A DNA stretch of 64,000 nt from a virus (IMGVR_UViG_3300047319_000334:1-64000); one strand, 5' to 3'; numbered from the stretch's first letter, positions 15,063 through 24,149 are shown. Notes: generated by a model from the sequence alone, not told the origin. Program-made: numbers and translations.

Positions 15063-15646
15063 GAGACCTTCCGCAAGTTATCGCTTTGGTTGGCAACGCA
15101 GGCGCGGGTAAATCGACGGTTGCCGAATACCTTCAGAAAGTGCACGGCTACAAGCTAGTCAAGTTCGCGGGGCCGCTGAAGACTATGCTCCGCGCGATCG
15201 GTCTGGATGATGAGGAAATCGAAGGCTCGCGCAAGGAGGAGCCGTGCGACCTCTTATGCGGCAAGACGCCACGCCATGCCATGGTCACGCTGGGGACCGA
15301 ATGGGGCCGTGACCTGATCGGCCCGGAATTCTGGGCTGGACTTTGGGAAGAAGAGGCTTGCGCCCATCTGAATAGCGGACAACGAGTTGTGGTTGACGAC
15401 TGCCGCTTTCCCAACGAACTTGCCGCCGTGCGACGTCGACGCGGCGCGGTCTGGCGCATCCTGCGTCCGGAGCATGCAGGATCATCGCTTCCCGGCCACA
15501 GATCGGAGGGCGCACTCTCAGACCACTACGACTCCATGCTCGAGTTCGTCAACGATAGCGACGTCACGACGCTGCATCTCAAGGTGTTCGATGCGCTGCG
15601 GGCCGCGTTGAATGCGGAGTATCTGGCTAGTGAGGTGGGAGCGTGA
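15060..15646 (+). CDS. Deoxynucleoside monophosphate kinase-like protein
   Basis: 195 residues. The P-loop is ALVGNAGAGKST (9-20). HAMVTLGTEWGRDLIGPEFW and VVVDDCRFPNEL are the conserved motifs of phage dNMP kinases, which phosphorylate dNMPs to dNDPs for replication. ATG 15060 overlaps the previous stop. Confidence 0.8.
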
Positions 15647-15837
15647 GCGACAAGCGAATCACCGTCAGCAAGGTTCTGTTTCACCAGCCGCAAAACGAGC
15701 TACTTCGTCGCTGGTGCGAATTGGCCGCGGCGAACGGAGGAGCCTTCAGCATTGACCAGGCATGGACCGATCGCAACTGGTACACGACCTACACGATTGA
15801 ATGGCCGGATAGTGTCCGGATTCCGGAGGGCGCATGA
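15643..15837 (+). CDS. Small protein, unknown
   Basis: 64 residues from GTG 15643 in GTGA overlap with the kinase stop. MSDKRITVSKVLFHQPQNELL...; Trp-rich C-terminus. No known domain. Confidence 0.55.
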   Translation: MSDKRITVSKVLFHQPQNELLRRWCELAAANGGAFSIDQAWTDRNWYTTYTIEWPDSVRIPEGA

Positions 15838-16256
15838 ACGACTCGAAACAAGTCTTCCGCCTCGTCCATCCGACCGCACGCCAGATGGCCAGCCGCGCAT
15901 GCATCCAGGCACCAGATGGCTTCATTGTCGAGATCAAGCCTCGCACCCGCTCTCTGGATCAGAACGCCAAGATGTGGGCGATGTTGGCCGACGTCTCGCG
16001 CCAGGTCAAATGGTACGGCCAACACCTGACGTCCGAAGAGTGGAAGGACGTTCTGACGGCGGCGCTCAAGAAGCAAAAGGCCGTGCCAGGGATCGACGGC
16101 GGCTTTGTGGTGATCGGCGCCCGGACTCGCAACATGACGATCCGCGAGATGGGCGATCTGGTCGAGTTGATGTACGCGTTCGGCGCGGAACAGAACGTCC
16201 ATTGGAGTGAGCCTGCTGAGCAGGGATACGAGGCGCTGGCGAAGGAGTTTGCGTGA
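15834..16256 (+). CDS. ninB: NinB-like recombination protein
   Basis: 140 residues. RSLDQNAKMWAMLADVSRQV and HLTSEEWKDVLTAALKK match NinB/Orf of lambdoid phages, a single-strand-binding recombination mediator acting with RecA/SSB. Sitting between dNMP kinase and a Ref-like nuclease fits a nin-region layout. Confidence 0.85.
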   Translation: MNDSKQVFRLVHPTARQMASRACIQAPDGFIVEIKPRTRSLDQNAKMWAMLADVSRQVKWYGQHLTSEEWKDVLTAALKKQKAVPGIDGGFVVIGARTRNMTIREMGDLVELMYAFGAEQNVHWSEPAEQGYEALAKEFA

Positions 16257-16384
16257 AACACAGCCAAGTCTTTACCATCATCGCCGCAGTCTACATTGCG
16301 CCGCACGTCACACCGATTGTTGGAATTTGGGCCGGCATCTCTTTTGGGGTGTGGGCTCTCTATCACGTGTGGCGCGAATCATGA
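16253..16384 (+). CDS. 43-residue membrane protein
   Basis: Starts GTG 16253 in a GTGA overlap and ends in an ATGA overlap with the next gene. Two short hydrophobic stretches (FTIIAAVYIA, IVGIWAGISFGVWALY) suggest one or two membrane helices. Confidence 0.5.
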   Translation: MKHSQVFTIIAAVYIAPHVTPIVGIWAGISFGVWALYHVWRES

Positions 16385-16824
16385 CCCTAACCCGCAAAAA
16401 GCCGATGGCCCGCTCCGGCTTCAAACGCAAAGAGCCAAAACCCTTTGCCCTGCCCGACCGCCAAACCCACGAGCGCAACCAGGAGGCTAAGAAGCGGGTT
16501 TCTCGCAAGAAGGCTGCGAACGCCGCCGAGAAGCGCCACATGGATGCAGTCGTGCGCTTGGGCTGCATCGCTTGCCGCAATCTCGGTCTGGGTGAGACGC
16601 CGTGCGAAATCCACCACGTCAGGTTTCTGGCTGGTGCGGGCCAACGGGCGGGCCACCTGGACGTGCTAGGCCTCTGCCCACCACATCACCGCACAGGTGG
16701 TCACGGCGTTGCGATTCACGATGGCCGGGAGACATGGGAAAGCATTCACGGTACAGAAGCCGATCTGCTGGCGCAAACGAAGCGCGAGACGGGTGTTGAA
16801 CAACAAGAGATGGAGGCGGTGTGA
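16381..16824 (+). CDS. Ref-like RecA-dependent HNH nuclease
   Basis: 147 residues. The N-terminal 60 are very basic (RKKPMARSGFKRKEPK...). A zinc/HNH-like domain follows: CIACRNLGLGETPCEIHHVRF and LCPPHHRTG. This is the plan of P1 Ref and its relatives, which cut displaced strands at RecA filaments. Assignment is by motif order. Confidence 0.75.
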   Translation: MTLTRKKPMARSGFKRKEPKPFALPDRQTHERNQEAKKRVSRKKAANAAEKRHMDAVVRLGCIACRNLGLGETPCEIHHVRFLAGAGQRAGHLDVLGLCPPHHRTGGHGVAIHDGRETWESIHGTEADLLAQTKRETGVEQQEMEAV

Positions 16825-17273
16825 TCAAACGAAAGCAACTTTTCAGGCACCGCCCTTCCGAGGGAACCATTGGCGATTGTCACCGCACAGCTATCGCGTG
16901 CCTTCTCGATCTGGAGCCGGAAGAAGTGCCGCATTACGGAAAACTCTACTTCAATGATCCCGATGGTTCGAGGTTCAACAAGGCATTTGAAGACTGGTTA
17001 TCGGGGCGCGGTCTCAGAACAGCCGTCATCGTCTATAACGGCGACTCGCTCTCAGATGTACTGGCGTCAATTGGAGCTCAGAACAAAAGCGCTTATTACC
17101 TGCTTGGTGGCACCAGCAAGACCGGCGTGAACCATACCGTGGTGTGCTGCGGCGACGAGATTGCACACGATCCATCGCCCGATGACGCCGGCATCATTGG
17201 GCCATGCGACGACGGATATTACTGGGTGACGTTCCTTGTGCCGGCCAACATGTACGCCAGGGAGGCAGCATGA
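16821..17273 (+). CDS. Papain-like-fold phage protein
   Basis: 150 residues from GTG. GDCHRTAIACLLDL (19-32) with a Cys, and GVNHTVVCCGDEIAHDP with a His, match the Cys/His arrangement of small C39/papain-like phage proteins. Activity not proven. Confidence 0.55.
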   Translation: MIKRKQLFRHRPSEGTIGDCHRTAIACLLDLEPEEVPHYGKLYFNDPDGSRFNKAFEDWLSGRGLRTAVIVYNGDSLSDVLASIGAQNKSAYYLLGGTSKTGVNHTVVCCGDEIAHDPSPDDAGIIGPCDDGYYWVTFLVPANMYAREAA

Positions 17274-17638
17274 CCAAACCCCAAAGATACGGCACCAGCG
17301 CTGCCCCGCGCGATGACGGCATCTTCTGTCTCTACGCGGAGTATGAAAAGGTGGTGGCGGAGTTGGAGAATCTGCGACTAAATGAGCGGTCTGACGCCCC
17401 ACGCAGAGCCGTGCAATTCGCACTGGATTTGCAGGCGGACAGCATCGAAGCGCTTTGCTCGGCACTCTTCAACCTGTCAAATCAGATCGCAGCGCGAGAT
17501 ATGAGCCGCACATGCACGAGCGGAGGATATGACTCGGGCTATACCTACCGACTCGCAGTCAGTGAAGGTCCGACGCATGATGAATACGCGGAGCAACTGA
17601 ATACGTACCTTGAATTGCGCGCCAAGGAGCAAGCATGA
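17270..17638 (+). CDS. Helical protein, unknown
   Basis: 122 residues, MTKPQRYGTSAAPRDDGIFC..., with a helical middle (VQFALDLQADSIEALCSALFNLSNQI). Overlaps both neighbours. Confidence 0.55.
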   Translation: MTKPQRYGTSAAPRDDGIFCLYAEYEKVVAELENLRLNERSDAPRRAVQFALDLQADSIEALCSALFNLSNQIAARDMSRTCTSGGYDSGYTYRLAVSEGPTHDEYAEQLNTYLELRAKEQA

Positions 17639-17850
17639 TCAACCTCAGCCTGTTTCTCGTCGGCTTCATCCTGGGCATCTTCTCACTAAGCCTGCTCATC
17701 TTTCTTGTCGTACTGCACCGCCCGCGCTACGAAGCACCGACACTCAGCCGGAGGAGGAATCGGGATAGGGTTCCGGAAGTAATCACGCCGGAGCGGGAAT
17801 CGCCACCGGAGCCTGTGTACATGTATGGCGTTACGGGGCTCGAAGAATGA
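17635..17850 (+). CDS. Small membrane protein
   Basis: 71 residues. The N-terminal 27 are a hydrophobic helix (LSLFLVGFILGIFSLSLLIFLVVL), then a basic and Pro-rich cytoplasmic tail. Confidence 0.55.
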   Translation: MINLSLFLVGFILGIFSLSLLIFLVVLHRPRYEAPTLSRRRNRDRVPEVITPERESPPEPVYMYGVTGLEE

Positions 17851-17952
17851 TCGCAACTTGCTGATTGACAATGCAGTAAAACTGGTACATGTAGTACTTT
17901 TCCAGTAAAATAGGATGCCTAATTGTAGTTCTATCGGTAAGCGGGGTTCGAC

Positions 17953-18441
17953 GTGAAAGAGATACCTTTGAGTCGTGGTCTGGTTGCCTTGGTTGATGAC
18001 GAAGACTACGCGGTTCTGTCGCGGCATAAGTGGTCTGCATGCCCGAGGGGGTACGCAAGGCGTCGGCTGAAGAACAACGAGAATCCGACCGGAAAATTCC
18101 AGTTGGTCTACATGCACCGGGTGCTCATGCAGTTGACGGCTTTCGACGGCAAGCAGGTTGATCACATTGACGGCAACAAGGCCAACAATCGAAGATCGAA
18201 TTTGCGGCTGTGTAACCCGTCACAGAATCACGCCAATGTCGGCCCAAACAAAAGGAACAAGTCGGGCTACAAGGGCGTTTGCTTCCACAAGAGATTCAAC
18301 AAGTGGACGGCGAGTATCGCGGCTGACGGGAAGATCAAACATCTGGGATATTTCAGCACCCCGGAGGCTGCAAATACCGCGTACTGCGATGCTGCGAAAA
18401 TTTATCAAGGCGAATTTGCTCACTCGGGAGTGACGGCATGA
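17953..18441 (+). CDS. HNH homing endonuclease with AP2 domain, copy 1
   Basis: 162 residues from GTG. HNH core: VYMHRVLMQL...QVDHIDGNKANNRRSNLRLC. C-terminal AP2 DNA-binding domain: SGYKGVCFHKRFNKWTASIAADGKIKHLGYF. These selfish genes insert between phage genes. The 100-base gap before it and the four-base overlap after it suggest insertion with adjustment of the downstream start. The copy at 20563 is roughly half identical. Confidence 0.85.
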   Translation: MKEIPLSRGLVALVDDEDYAVLSRHKWSACPRGYARRRLKNNENPTGKFQLVYMHRVLMQLTAFDGKQVDHIDGNKANNRRSNLRLCNPSQNHANVGPNKRNKSGYKGVCFHKRFNKWTASIAADGKIKHLGYFSTPEAANTAYCDAAKIYQGEFAHSGVTA

Positions 18442-18806
18442 GCTCTGCAAACTGGGTTGATTTTGAATTGCGCAACTGGGCGCGATGGGCCAATTCCGGG
18501 CCCGACGATTGCCCGGTTCTGCCCGGCAGTTTCCTCGAAAGCTGGATCATTCCGGAGCCACTGGCTGGCGGAGACGATGGCCGGCCGCCGCCCATTCATG
18601 AGGACAATGCCAAGCGCGTGCAAAAAGTATTCGACGTGGCCATCACCATCGAGCGGAAGGTATTGCAGGCCGAATACCTTTCGCCGTGGAAGTATGGGCG
18701 ATTCAAGGGTACTGCCGCTGCGGCGCGTGCGCTGGAGATTAGCGAGCCATCATATGAGACGATTTTGACGGTGGTGAAGCGACGTGTCGAACAGGTGTTC
18801 TCTTGA
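18438..18806 (+). CDS. Candidate Q-type antiterminator
   Basis: 122 residues. VLQAEYLSPWKYGRFKGTAAAARALEISEPSYETILTVVKRRVE resembles the helical C-terminal region of DUF1133/Q-like late regulators. Its position, last regulatory gene before the late genes, agrees. The assignment rests mainly on that context. Confidence 0.45.
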   Translation: MSSANWVDFELRNWARWANSGPDDCPVLPGSFLESWIIPEPLAGGDDGRPPPIHEDNAKRVQKVFDVAITIERKVLQAEYLSPWKYGRFKGTAAAARALEISEPSYETILTVVKRRVEQVFS

Positions 18807-19135
18807 AGTACGCGAAAGAGACTATGGACTTGCTGGCTGCATTTCCGGGCCGTAGATTCCGCATGGTCCATATCGTCAATTCCATTTGCGGAAAGAACGC
18901 TTCAATCAAGGAGAAGAAGCAGGTTCGTATGGGCGTATGGCGCGTTCTCAAAATGCTAGAGGAGTCCGGGCATATCGATGTTGAAGCGCAGGAAGGCCGA
19001 GGCGCATCAGCTCAATATGCCTGGAAGGCCTTTGATGCAGATCCAAAAGTGTTACATGAGAATTCGCAAAGTGCATCTGGATGCGCTACATTTGGGCCTG
19101 AAGACGTGCGCCCGCACGAAACGCAACCCGCCTAG
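18803..19135 (+). CDS. Winged-helix-like protein
   Basis: 110 residues from TTG 18803 overlapping the previous stop. FRMVHIVNSICGKNASIKEKKQVRMGVWRVLKMLEESGHIDVE has the helix pattern of a winged-helix fold. It may work with the Q-like protein in late gene control. Confidence 0.5.
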   Translation: MKYAKETMDLLAAFPGRRFRMVHIVNSICGKNASIKEKKQVRMGVWRVLKMLEESGHIDVEAQEGRGASAQYAWKAFDADPKVLHENSQSASGCATFGPEDVRPHETQPA

Positions 19136-19150
19136 AGCGGGTTTTTCTTT
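19122..19150 (+). terminator. Terminator after early-middle operon
   Basis: CCCGC-CTAGA-GCGGG followed by TTTTTCTTTT, overlapping the end of 18803-19135. Confidence 0.75.
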
Positions 19151-19160
19151 TGGTGCTGCC

Positions 19161-19538
19161 ATGTCGTCCATTACCTTCCAATCGCGCACCTACGGGCTCG
19201 ATCCGGCGAAGGCATTGGAGCAGAAGCAAGCCGCCGAGGCGCGCCAAGCCAAGCGCCCCATTCTCTCGCTAAAACGCGAGATGAGAATGGTTGGAGCCCG
19301 GCTCGCCAAGCAGCAGAACAACTTTTCGATCTCCCGCCGCACCGAAGCAGGTCAAACGGTGCTTGACACGCAATGTGTCTCGACCCGGGAGTATGCCGGG
19401 AAGAATTCAGAGGCAGTAATGGAAGCACAACAGCTAATCGACAGCATCGAGCAGGACATTCAGCGCATGCGCATAGACGAAGCGCTGAAGGCGTCGCTTG
19501 TGGCGAGGCTGGACGAGCTGAGGACGGCGGTGAAATGA
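19161..19538 (+). CDS. Coiled-coil phage protein
   Basis: 125 residues, MSSITFQSRTYGLDPAKALE..., Gln/Ala/Lys-rich helices with a likely coiled coil at about 70-120. No domain recognised. Confidence 0.55.
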   Translation: MSSITFQSRTYGLDPAKALEQKQAAEARQAKRPILSLKREMRMVGARLAKQQNNFSISRRTEAGQTVLDTQCVSTREYAGKNSEAVMEAQQLIDSIEQDIQRMRIDEALKASLVARLDELRTAVK

Positions 19539-19642
19539 ACCCGCTCACCGCATGGATGCTTTGGCTATCTACCGTTCACATTGGACTGGCGCAAGGCTAT
19601 ACAGAATGGGCAGACTGGCTTATCGACGTCTCCGAGCCGTGA
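19535..19642 (+). CDS. 35-residue Trp-rich protein
   Basis: MNPLTAWMLWLSTVHIGLAQ...; hydrophobic first half. ATGA overlap with the previous gene and GTGA with the next frame support translation. Confidence 0.45.
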   Translation: MNPLTAWMLWLSTVHIGLAQGYTEWADWLIDVSEP

Positions 19643-19713
19643 GGTGCTGGTGGTGCGCACGTGAGTTAGTAGATGGGCGGCAGTGCTGCAAGCCGGAAGA
19701 TTACTTATTTTGA
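19639..19713 (+). CDS. 24-residue Cys-rich peptide
   Basis: GTG 19639 overlaps the previous stop; VRCWWCARELVDGRQCCKPE contains CxxC and CC, a plausible single zinc knuckle. Weakly supported because of its size. Confidence 0.3.
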   Translation: MRCWWCARELVDGRQCCKPEDYLF

Positions 19714-19720
19714 GGTAGCG

Positions 19721-19873
19721 ATGGCCTATTTCTTTGTCGCAGGGGCCTTTGTCCTCGGCGCATGCTTCGGCTGGGCGATTGGGTTCATCGTTGCGAGTCC
19801 GTCTAACTGCTTCCGCCGTCAGCCGATAGGATCGGAATGCTGTTATACGGGCGGCGGAAGCACCTATTACTAG
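19721..19873 (+). CDS. Small membrane protein
   Basis: 50 residues, MAYFFVAGAFVLGACFGWAI..., GAGG before the ATG. One membrane helix and a Cys/Gly-rich tail. Confidence 0.5.
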   Translation: MAYFFVAGAFVLGACFGWAIGFIVASPSNCFRRQPIGSECCYTGGGSTYY

Positions 19874-20258
19874 CCTCGAAGCTCGGCGCGAGTATGGGCG
19901 GTGTCCCTTCGCGTTGTAGCCCGAGTGCGGCACGATTCGCCTAATTGGCTGATTCGGTAGCCCGCACGCGACAGAAAACCGCCGGTAGTACTCGGGCGTG
20001 GTCCACCCCTACGGCACAACGGACTGCTTTCATGTTTGCTGATTGCATCGCTACGGTAAAAGGCCAAAATTCCGGTGCCGGCGAGATGCACCGGCATCAC
20101 GCAATCGGCAATCATGAGGGTGAACCGAAGAGGCCGCGCGAGTCGATAGACTGCCACTGCGCCATGCGGGCCGAACGCTGTAGCTCTCGCCTTCCCCTAC
20201 TTGGCCCTTCGTCAAGTTTAGATGCCGCCTAACGCGGCTCTTTTTATTGAGTACGCCG
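19874..20258. promoter_or_regulatory. Gene-free region before late genes, with terminator
   Basis: 385 bases with no supportable gene. It contains a hairpin CCGGTG/CACCGG at about 20074-20096 and a terminator GCCGC-CTAA-CGCGGC-TCTTTTT at 20222-20246. As the last gap after the Q-like gene it could hold the late promoter and antitermination site, but no promoter is clear to the eye. Confidence 0.35.
20222..20246 (+). terminator. Rho-independent terminator
   Basis: GCCGC-CTAA-CGCGGC followed by TCTTTTT just before 20259-20471. Confidence 0.7.
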
Positions 20259-20471
20259 ATGGCATCGCGAAAGAAAGCCGAACCCGTCGAGCGCACAGAG
20301 ATTTGCCGGGAGTGCCGATTCGCGCACATGAAAAGGGGTGACGGGCTGTACTGTCACAGGTTTCCGCCCACATTTGTCTACGATCCGTCCACAGGCATAT
20401 CGTCGCCACAGTCTCCGGAGACAAATCCAGATCACTTCTGCGGCGAATTTCGTGGGCGCCTCAGCTCATAA
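20259..20471 (+). CDS. Four-cysteine protein, rubredoxin-like spacing
   Basis: 70 residues from ATG 20259. ICRECRFAHMK, YCHRFPPT and FCGEFRG give four Cys of a probable metal or Fe-S site. Similar small Cys proteins occur in phages beside terminase genes; function unknown. Confidence 0.6.
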   Translation: MASRKKAEPVERTEICRECRFAHMKRGDGLYCHRFPPTFVYDPSTGISSPQSPETNPDHFCGEFRGRLSS

Positions 20472-20562
20472 GTTTCATTAAGCGACGGCTAGGAGGCATC
20501 CGAACGCGGTCTATCCAGCCGCTGCCGTCGCCCCTCCATGGATATTGGTCGGGAGATCAAGG

Positions 20563-21030
20563 ATGAAAGAAATATCGCTCACGCGAGGCCACGTCGCGCT
20601 TGTTGATGATGACGATTACGAACTGCTATCCGCATTCAAATGGCATTTGGATGGAAGCGGGTACGCCTCTCGCGACGCACAGATTGCGGGTAAGCGGATA
20701 AAAGTCCGCATGCATCGCGTTCTAACTGGGCTGGAGTGCGGCGATAAAAGGCAGGTAGATCACATCAACGGAAATCGACTTGATAACCGGCGCGAGAATC
20801 TCCGCATAGTGTTGCAGTCCGAGAATCTGCTGAACGTTCGCCGCCACCGGGATAACAAATCTGGATTCAAAGGCGTGAGCCTGCACAAGCCGACCGGCAA
20901 ATGGATAGCATTCATTATGGCGGCCGGCGCTCATAAATACCTGGGGCTGTTTGCTAGTCCTGAGTTGGCGCACGCCAAATACTGCGAAGCCGCAAAGTTG
21001 CTTCACGGTGAATTCGCTAACAATGGATAA
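20563..21030 (+). CDS. HNH homing endonuclease with AP2 domain, copy 2
   Basis: 155 residues from ATG 20563 behind GGGAGATCAAGG. RMHRVLTGL...QVDHINGNRLDNRRENLRIV is the HNH core and SGFKGVSLHKPTGKWIAFIMAAGAHKYLGLF the AP2 domain. Paralogous to 17953-18441. It lies immediately upstream of the packaging genes. Confidence 0.85.
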   Translation: MKEISLTRGHVALVDDDDYELLSAFKWHLDGSGYASRDAQIAGKRIKVRMHRVLTGLECGDKRQVDHINGNRLDNRRENLRIVLQSENLLNVRRHRDNKSGFKGVSLHKPTGKWIAFIMAAGAHKYLGLFASPELAHAKYCEAAKLLHGEFANNG

Positions 21031-21039
21031 GGGGAAACC

Positions 21040-22209
21040 GTGGCACGACAATTTGACCCGCGTTTGCGTGAATTTGCCGATGCCAGGGAAACCTCCTTCC
21101 TCGAGGCGATCGAGAAGCACGGCAAGCCCACTCACGCAGCCAAGGCGCTAGGACTGCATCACAGCGCCGTAATCCGCGCTCTGGACAATCTGGAGAAGCG
21201 GGCGGCGAAGATGGGGTATGCGCCGGACTTCGGTATGACCCACGCGGTGCCCGATGGATTTCGGGTCCGCGGCGTGTCGACGATGTACACCGACGACGGT
21301 ATCGCTGCTCAGTGGGTGAAAAGCGAGATTGACCCGGCACGACAGCAAGAGATCTTCCGCGCTGCCTGTGAGGCGATGTCGGAGACGCTGCCCCGCGTCA
21401 AAGCGGCGCCCGGCCCGGCAAAAACTGACGCCGCGCTGTGCAATCTCGCCGTTTTCAGCGACTACCATATAGGCATGCTCGCCTGGGAGCGGGAAGGCGG
21501 AGCCAACTGGGATCTGAAGATCGCCGAGAATCTGTTGCTCGCGAGCTTCATCCACATGATCGAGTCGGCGCCGAAGGCGAAGACCTGCGTGCTGTGCCTT
21601 CAAGGTGATCAGCTACACGTCGACTCGCTTTTGCCGGTTACCCCCGCACACCATCACGTCCTGGACGCCGATGGACGATTCTCGAAGATCGTTGGCGCCG
21701 CTGTCCGAGTTATTCGCCGGCTGATCGACCACGCGCTCGCCAAACATGAACACGTGCATCTGATCATCTGCGAAGGAAACCACGACGAAAGTGGTTCAGT
21801 CTGGATGCGCCACATGTTCGCCGCGCTGTATGAGAATGAGACGCGGCTGAGTGTCACGGACTCCGAGTTGCCGTTCTACGTCTATCAGCACGGCGAGACG
21901 ATGCTTGCCTTCCACCACGGTCACAAGGTGAAGAACGAGCAACTGCCGATGCTGTTCGCTGCCCAGTTCCCGAAGGTCTGGGGCGCAACCACTAAACGAT
22001 TCGCCCACTGCGGCCATCGGCATCACGTCGACGAAAAAGAATACGCCGGCATGACGGTTGTGCAGCACCCCACTCTGGCCGCTCGCGATGCCTACGCAGC
22101 GCGTGGCGGGTGGATCTCCGATCGCGCCGCTTCAATCATCACGTATCACGAGAAGTTCGGCCAGGTCGCACGGAATGTCGTGTGCCCGGAGATGTTTGAA
22201 GCCGCATAG
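21040..22209 (+). CDS. HTH plus calcineurin-like metallophosphoesterase
   Basis: 389 residues from GTG. Residues about 15-60 form an HTH (AIEKHGKPTHAAKALGLHHSAVIRALDNLEKRA). Residues about 140-360 carry metallophosphoesterase motifs FSDYHIGM, GDQLHVD, EGNHDE, FHHGHK and CGHRHH. Such fusions are found next to terminase in several phages. DNA end processing or a nucleotide phosphodiesterase role is possible, unproven. Confidence 0.75.
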   Translation: MARQFDPRLREFADARETSFLEAIEKHGKPTHAAKALGLHHSAVIRALDNLEKRAAKMGYAPDFGMTHAVPDGFRVRGVSTMYTDDGIAAQWVKSEIDPARQQEIFRAACEAMSETLPRVKAAPGPAKTDAALCNLAVFSDYHIGMLAWEREGGANWDLKIAENLLLASFIHMIESAPKAKTCVLCLQGDQLHVDSLLPVTPAHHHVLDADGRFSKIVGAAVRVIRRLIDHALAKHEHVHLIICEGNHDESGSVWMRHMFAALYENETRLSVTDSELPFYVYQHGETMLAFHHGHKVKNEQLPMLFAAQFPKVWGATTKRFAHCGHRHHVDEKEYAGMTVVQHPTLAARDAYAARGGWISDRAASIITYHEKFGQVARNVVCPEMFEAA

Positions 22210-22233
22210 TAGTGACAAACACACAGGAACACC

Positions 22234-22875
22234 ATGGCGCAGCCAAAGAAAGCCGCGCCGGACTGGGAGCGCATTGAAGCCGACTACCGGGCCGGCCTGT
22301 TGTCGGTTCGGGAGATAGCCGCATCCCAAGGAATCACCCACGGCGCCATCAACAAGCGCGCCAAGCGGGACGGATGGGAGCGAGATCTCTCCGCACGCAT
22401 ACAGGCGAAGGCCGATGCACTGGTATCCAAGCGCGAGGTATCCAGTCAGGTATCCGCGGAAAGAGTGGTTACCGACCGGCTGATCGTTGAGGCGAATGCC
22501 GAGGTAATCGCCGGTATCAGGCTGGCGCACCGCACGGATATAGCTAAAAGCCGACGAGTGGCGATGTCGCTGCTGGAAGAGCTGGAGAGCGTCACCGACA
22601 ACCGCGACCTCTTTGATGAACTGGGCGAAATGCTCAGGTCTGAAGACGACAAGGGGCAGGACAAGCGAAATGACCTATATAACAAGGTTATCTCAATGTC
22701 GGGGCGAGTCAGCAACATGAAACAGCTTTCTGACACCCTGAAGACGTTGATCGCATTGGAGCGCGAGGCTTACGGCTTGGCGACCGCTCAGCCATTACCG
22801 CCGCCGGACAAATCCGGGCCTCCTGCAGATCAGGACTGGCTTGGATTCCCAATAAGCAATGGCGAGCAAATTTGA
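22234..22875 (+). CDS. terS: Terminase small subunit
   Basis: 213 residues. The N-terminal HTH (IEADYRAGLLSVREIAASQGITHGAINKRAKRDGWERD) would bind pac/cos. A helical oligomerisation region follows, and the C-terminus is Pro/Gly-rich. The 17-base overlap with the large subunit supports the call. Confidence 0.8.
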   Translation: MAQPKKAAPDWERIEADYRAGLLSVREIAASQGITHGAINKRAKRDGWERDLSARIQAKADALVSKREVSSQVSAERVVTDRLIVEANAEVIAGIRLAHRTDIAKSRRVAMSLLEELESVTDNRDLFDELGEMLRSEDDKGQDKRNDLYNKVISMSGRVSNMKQLSDTLKTLIALEREAYGLATAQPLPPPDKSGPPADQDWLGFPISNGEQI

Positions 22876-24106
22876 TGGATTACGTAAGCGCGCGCCATAT
22901 AAGGTTTTCTACGGCGGCCGGGGAGCTGCCAAGTCGTGGGCATTCGCCAGGGCGCTAGTCACCTTCACAAATATGTGGGGGTTACGCGTGTTGTGCGTGC
23001 GCGAGTTCCAAACCAGTATTGGCGATTCGGTGCATCGGCTGCTGGCAGACCAGATTGCATTGCTTGGCCTCTCGGACCGGTTCCAGGTTCAGGAAAAGAC
23101 GATACGCAACCTGTACACGGGCGCTGAGTTCATCTTTAAGGGCCTGCACAACAATGACAACGGCATCAAGTCCACCGAAGGCATAAACATATGCTGGGTC
23201 GAGGAGGCCCAGTCTGTTAGCGCCCGAAGCTGGCAGGTTTTGCTGCCGACAATCCGGACGGTGAATGCCGAAATATGGGTATCGTTCAACCCGGACGATG
23301 AGAACGACCCGACATATCAGAACTTCGTCATCAATCCGCCGCCCGGTGCGATTGTAGAAAAGGTTGGATGGGAGGATAACCCCTACTTCCCGGAGGTTCT
23401 GGAGCGTCAACGTCAGCACATGCTGGCAACCGATCCGGAAGCCTACGAACATGTTTGGGGCGGCTCGCCGCGCAAGATCGGCGAAGCCATCATCTTTGGC
23501 AAGCGGGTGTCTTTTGAGACATTCGAAACGCCGCAAGGTGTGCGCTTCCATTTCGGTGCCGACTGGGGGTTCGCTAACGACCCAACAGCGCTGATCCGGA
23601 GCTTCATACGGGACGATTGCCTGTACATCGATTACGAAGCATTTGGATATGGCGTCGAACTGGATGACCTGTGGAAGCTGTTCTCAGGAAAAGACGGCGC
23701 AACTCCAGAGCAATTAGCGCTTTGGCAGCCCGGCGATGATGCGAAGTATCCGGGTGTCCCCGGTGCGCGTCTGTGGCCGATCAAGGCCGATTCTGCTCGG
23801 CCGGAGACGATCAGTTACATGCGCCGGCATGGCTTCAATATCGACGCCGCCGAGAAATGGCCGGGATCGGTTGAAGATGGCGTCGCTCACCTGAAAGCAT
23901 TCAAACGGATCATCGTCCACGAGCGCTGCAAGCATATCGGACAGGAATTCCGCCTCTACTCGTACAAGGTCGACAAACAGAGCGGCGACATCCTGCCAAT
24001 CATCGTCGACAAGCACAACCACGGTCTGGATGCGTTGCGCTACAGCCTTGATGGCTACATACAGCGTCGCGGGTCTATGGGTGTGTGGGCCAAGCTAGCA
24101 AGCTAA
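22859..24106 (+). CDS. terL: Terminase large subunit, PBSX type
   Basis: 415 residues. Walker A is GGRGAAKSW (19-27) and Walker B is INICWVEEAQS (109-119). The C-terminal RNase H-like nuclease domain begins with GADWGFANDPTAL and includes DKHNHGLDALRYSLDGYI. ATPase and nuclease packaging motor; the PBSX-like family often packages by headful. Confidence 0.92.
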   Translation: MASKFDGLRKRAPYKVFYGGRGAAKSWAFARALVTFTNMWGLRVLCVREFQTSIGDSVHRLLADQIALLGLSDRFQVQEKTIRNLYTGAEFIFKGLHNNDNGIKSTEGINICWVEEAQSVSARSWQVLLPTIRTVNAEIWVSFNPDDENDPTYQNFVINPPPGAIVEKVGWEDNPYFPEVLERQRQHMLATDPEAYEHVWGGSPRKIGEAIIFGKRVSFETFETPQGVRFHFGADWGFANDPTALIRSFIRDDCLYIDYEAFGYGVELDDLWKLFSGKDGATPEQLALWQPGDDAKYPGVPGARLWPIKADSARPETISYMRRHGFNIDAAEKWPGSVEDGVAHLKAFKRIIVHERCKHIGQEFRLYSYKVDKQSGDILPIIVDKHNHGLDALRYSLDGYIQRRGSMGVWAKLAS

Positions 24107-24149
24107 TTCTCCCAACGGCATTCGAGCCACAAGCAAGGATTTACTCAGA

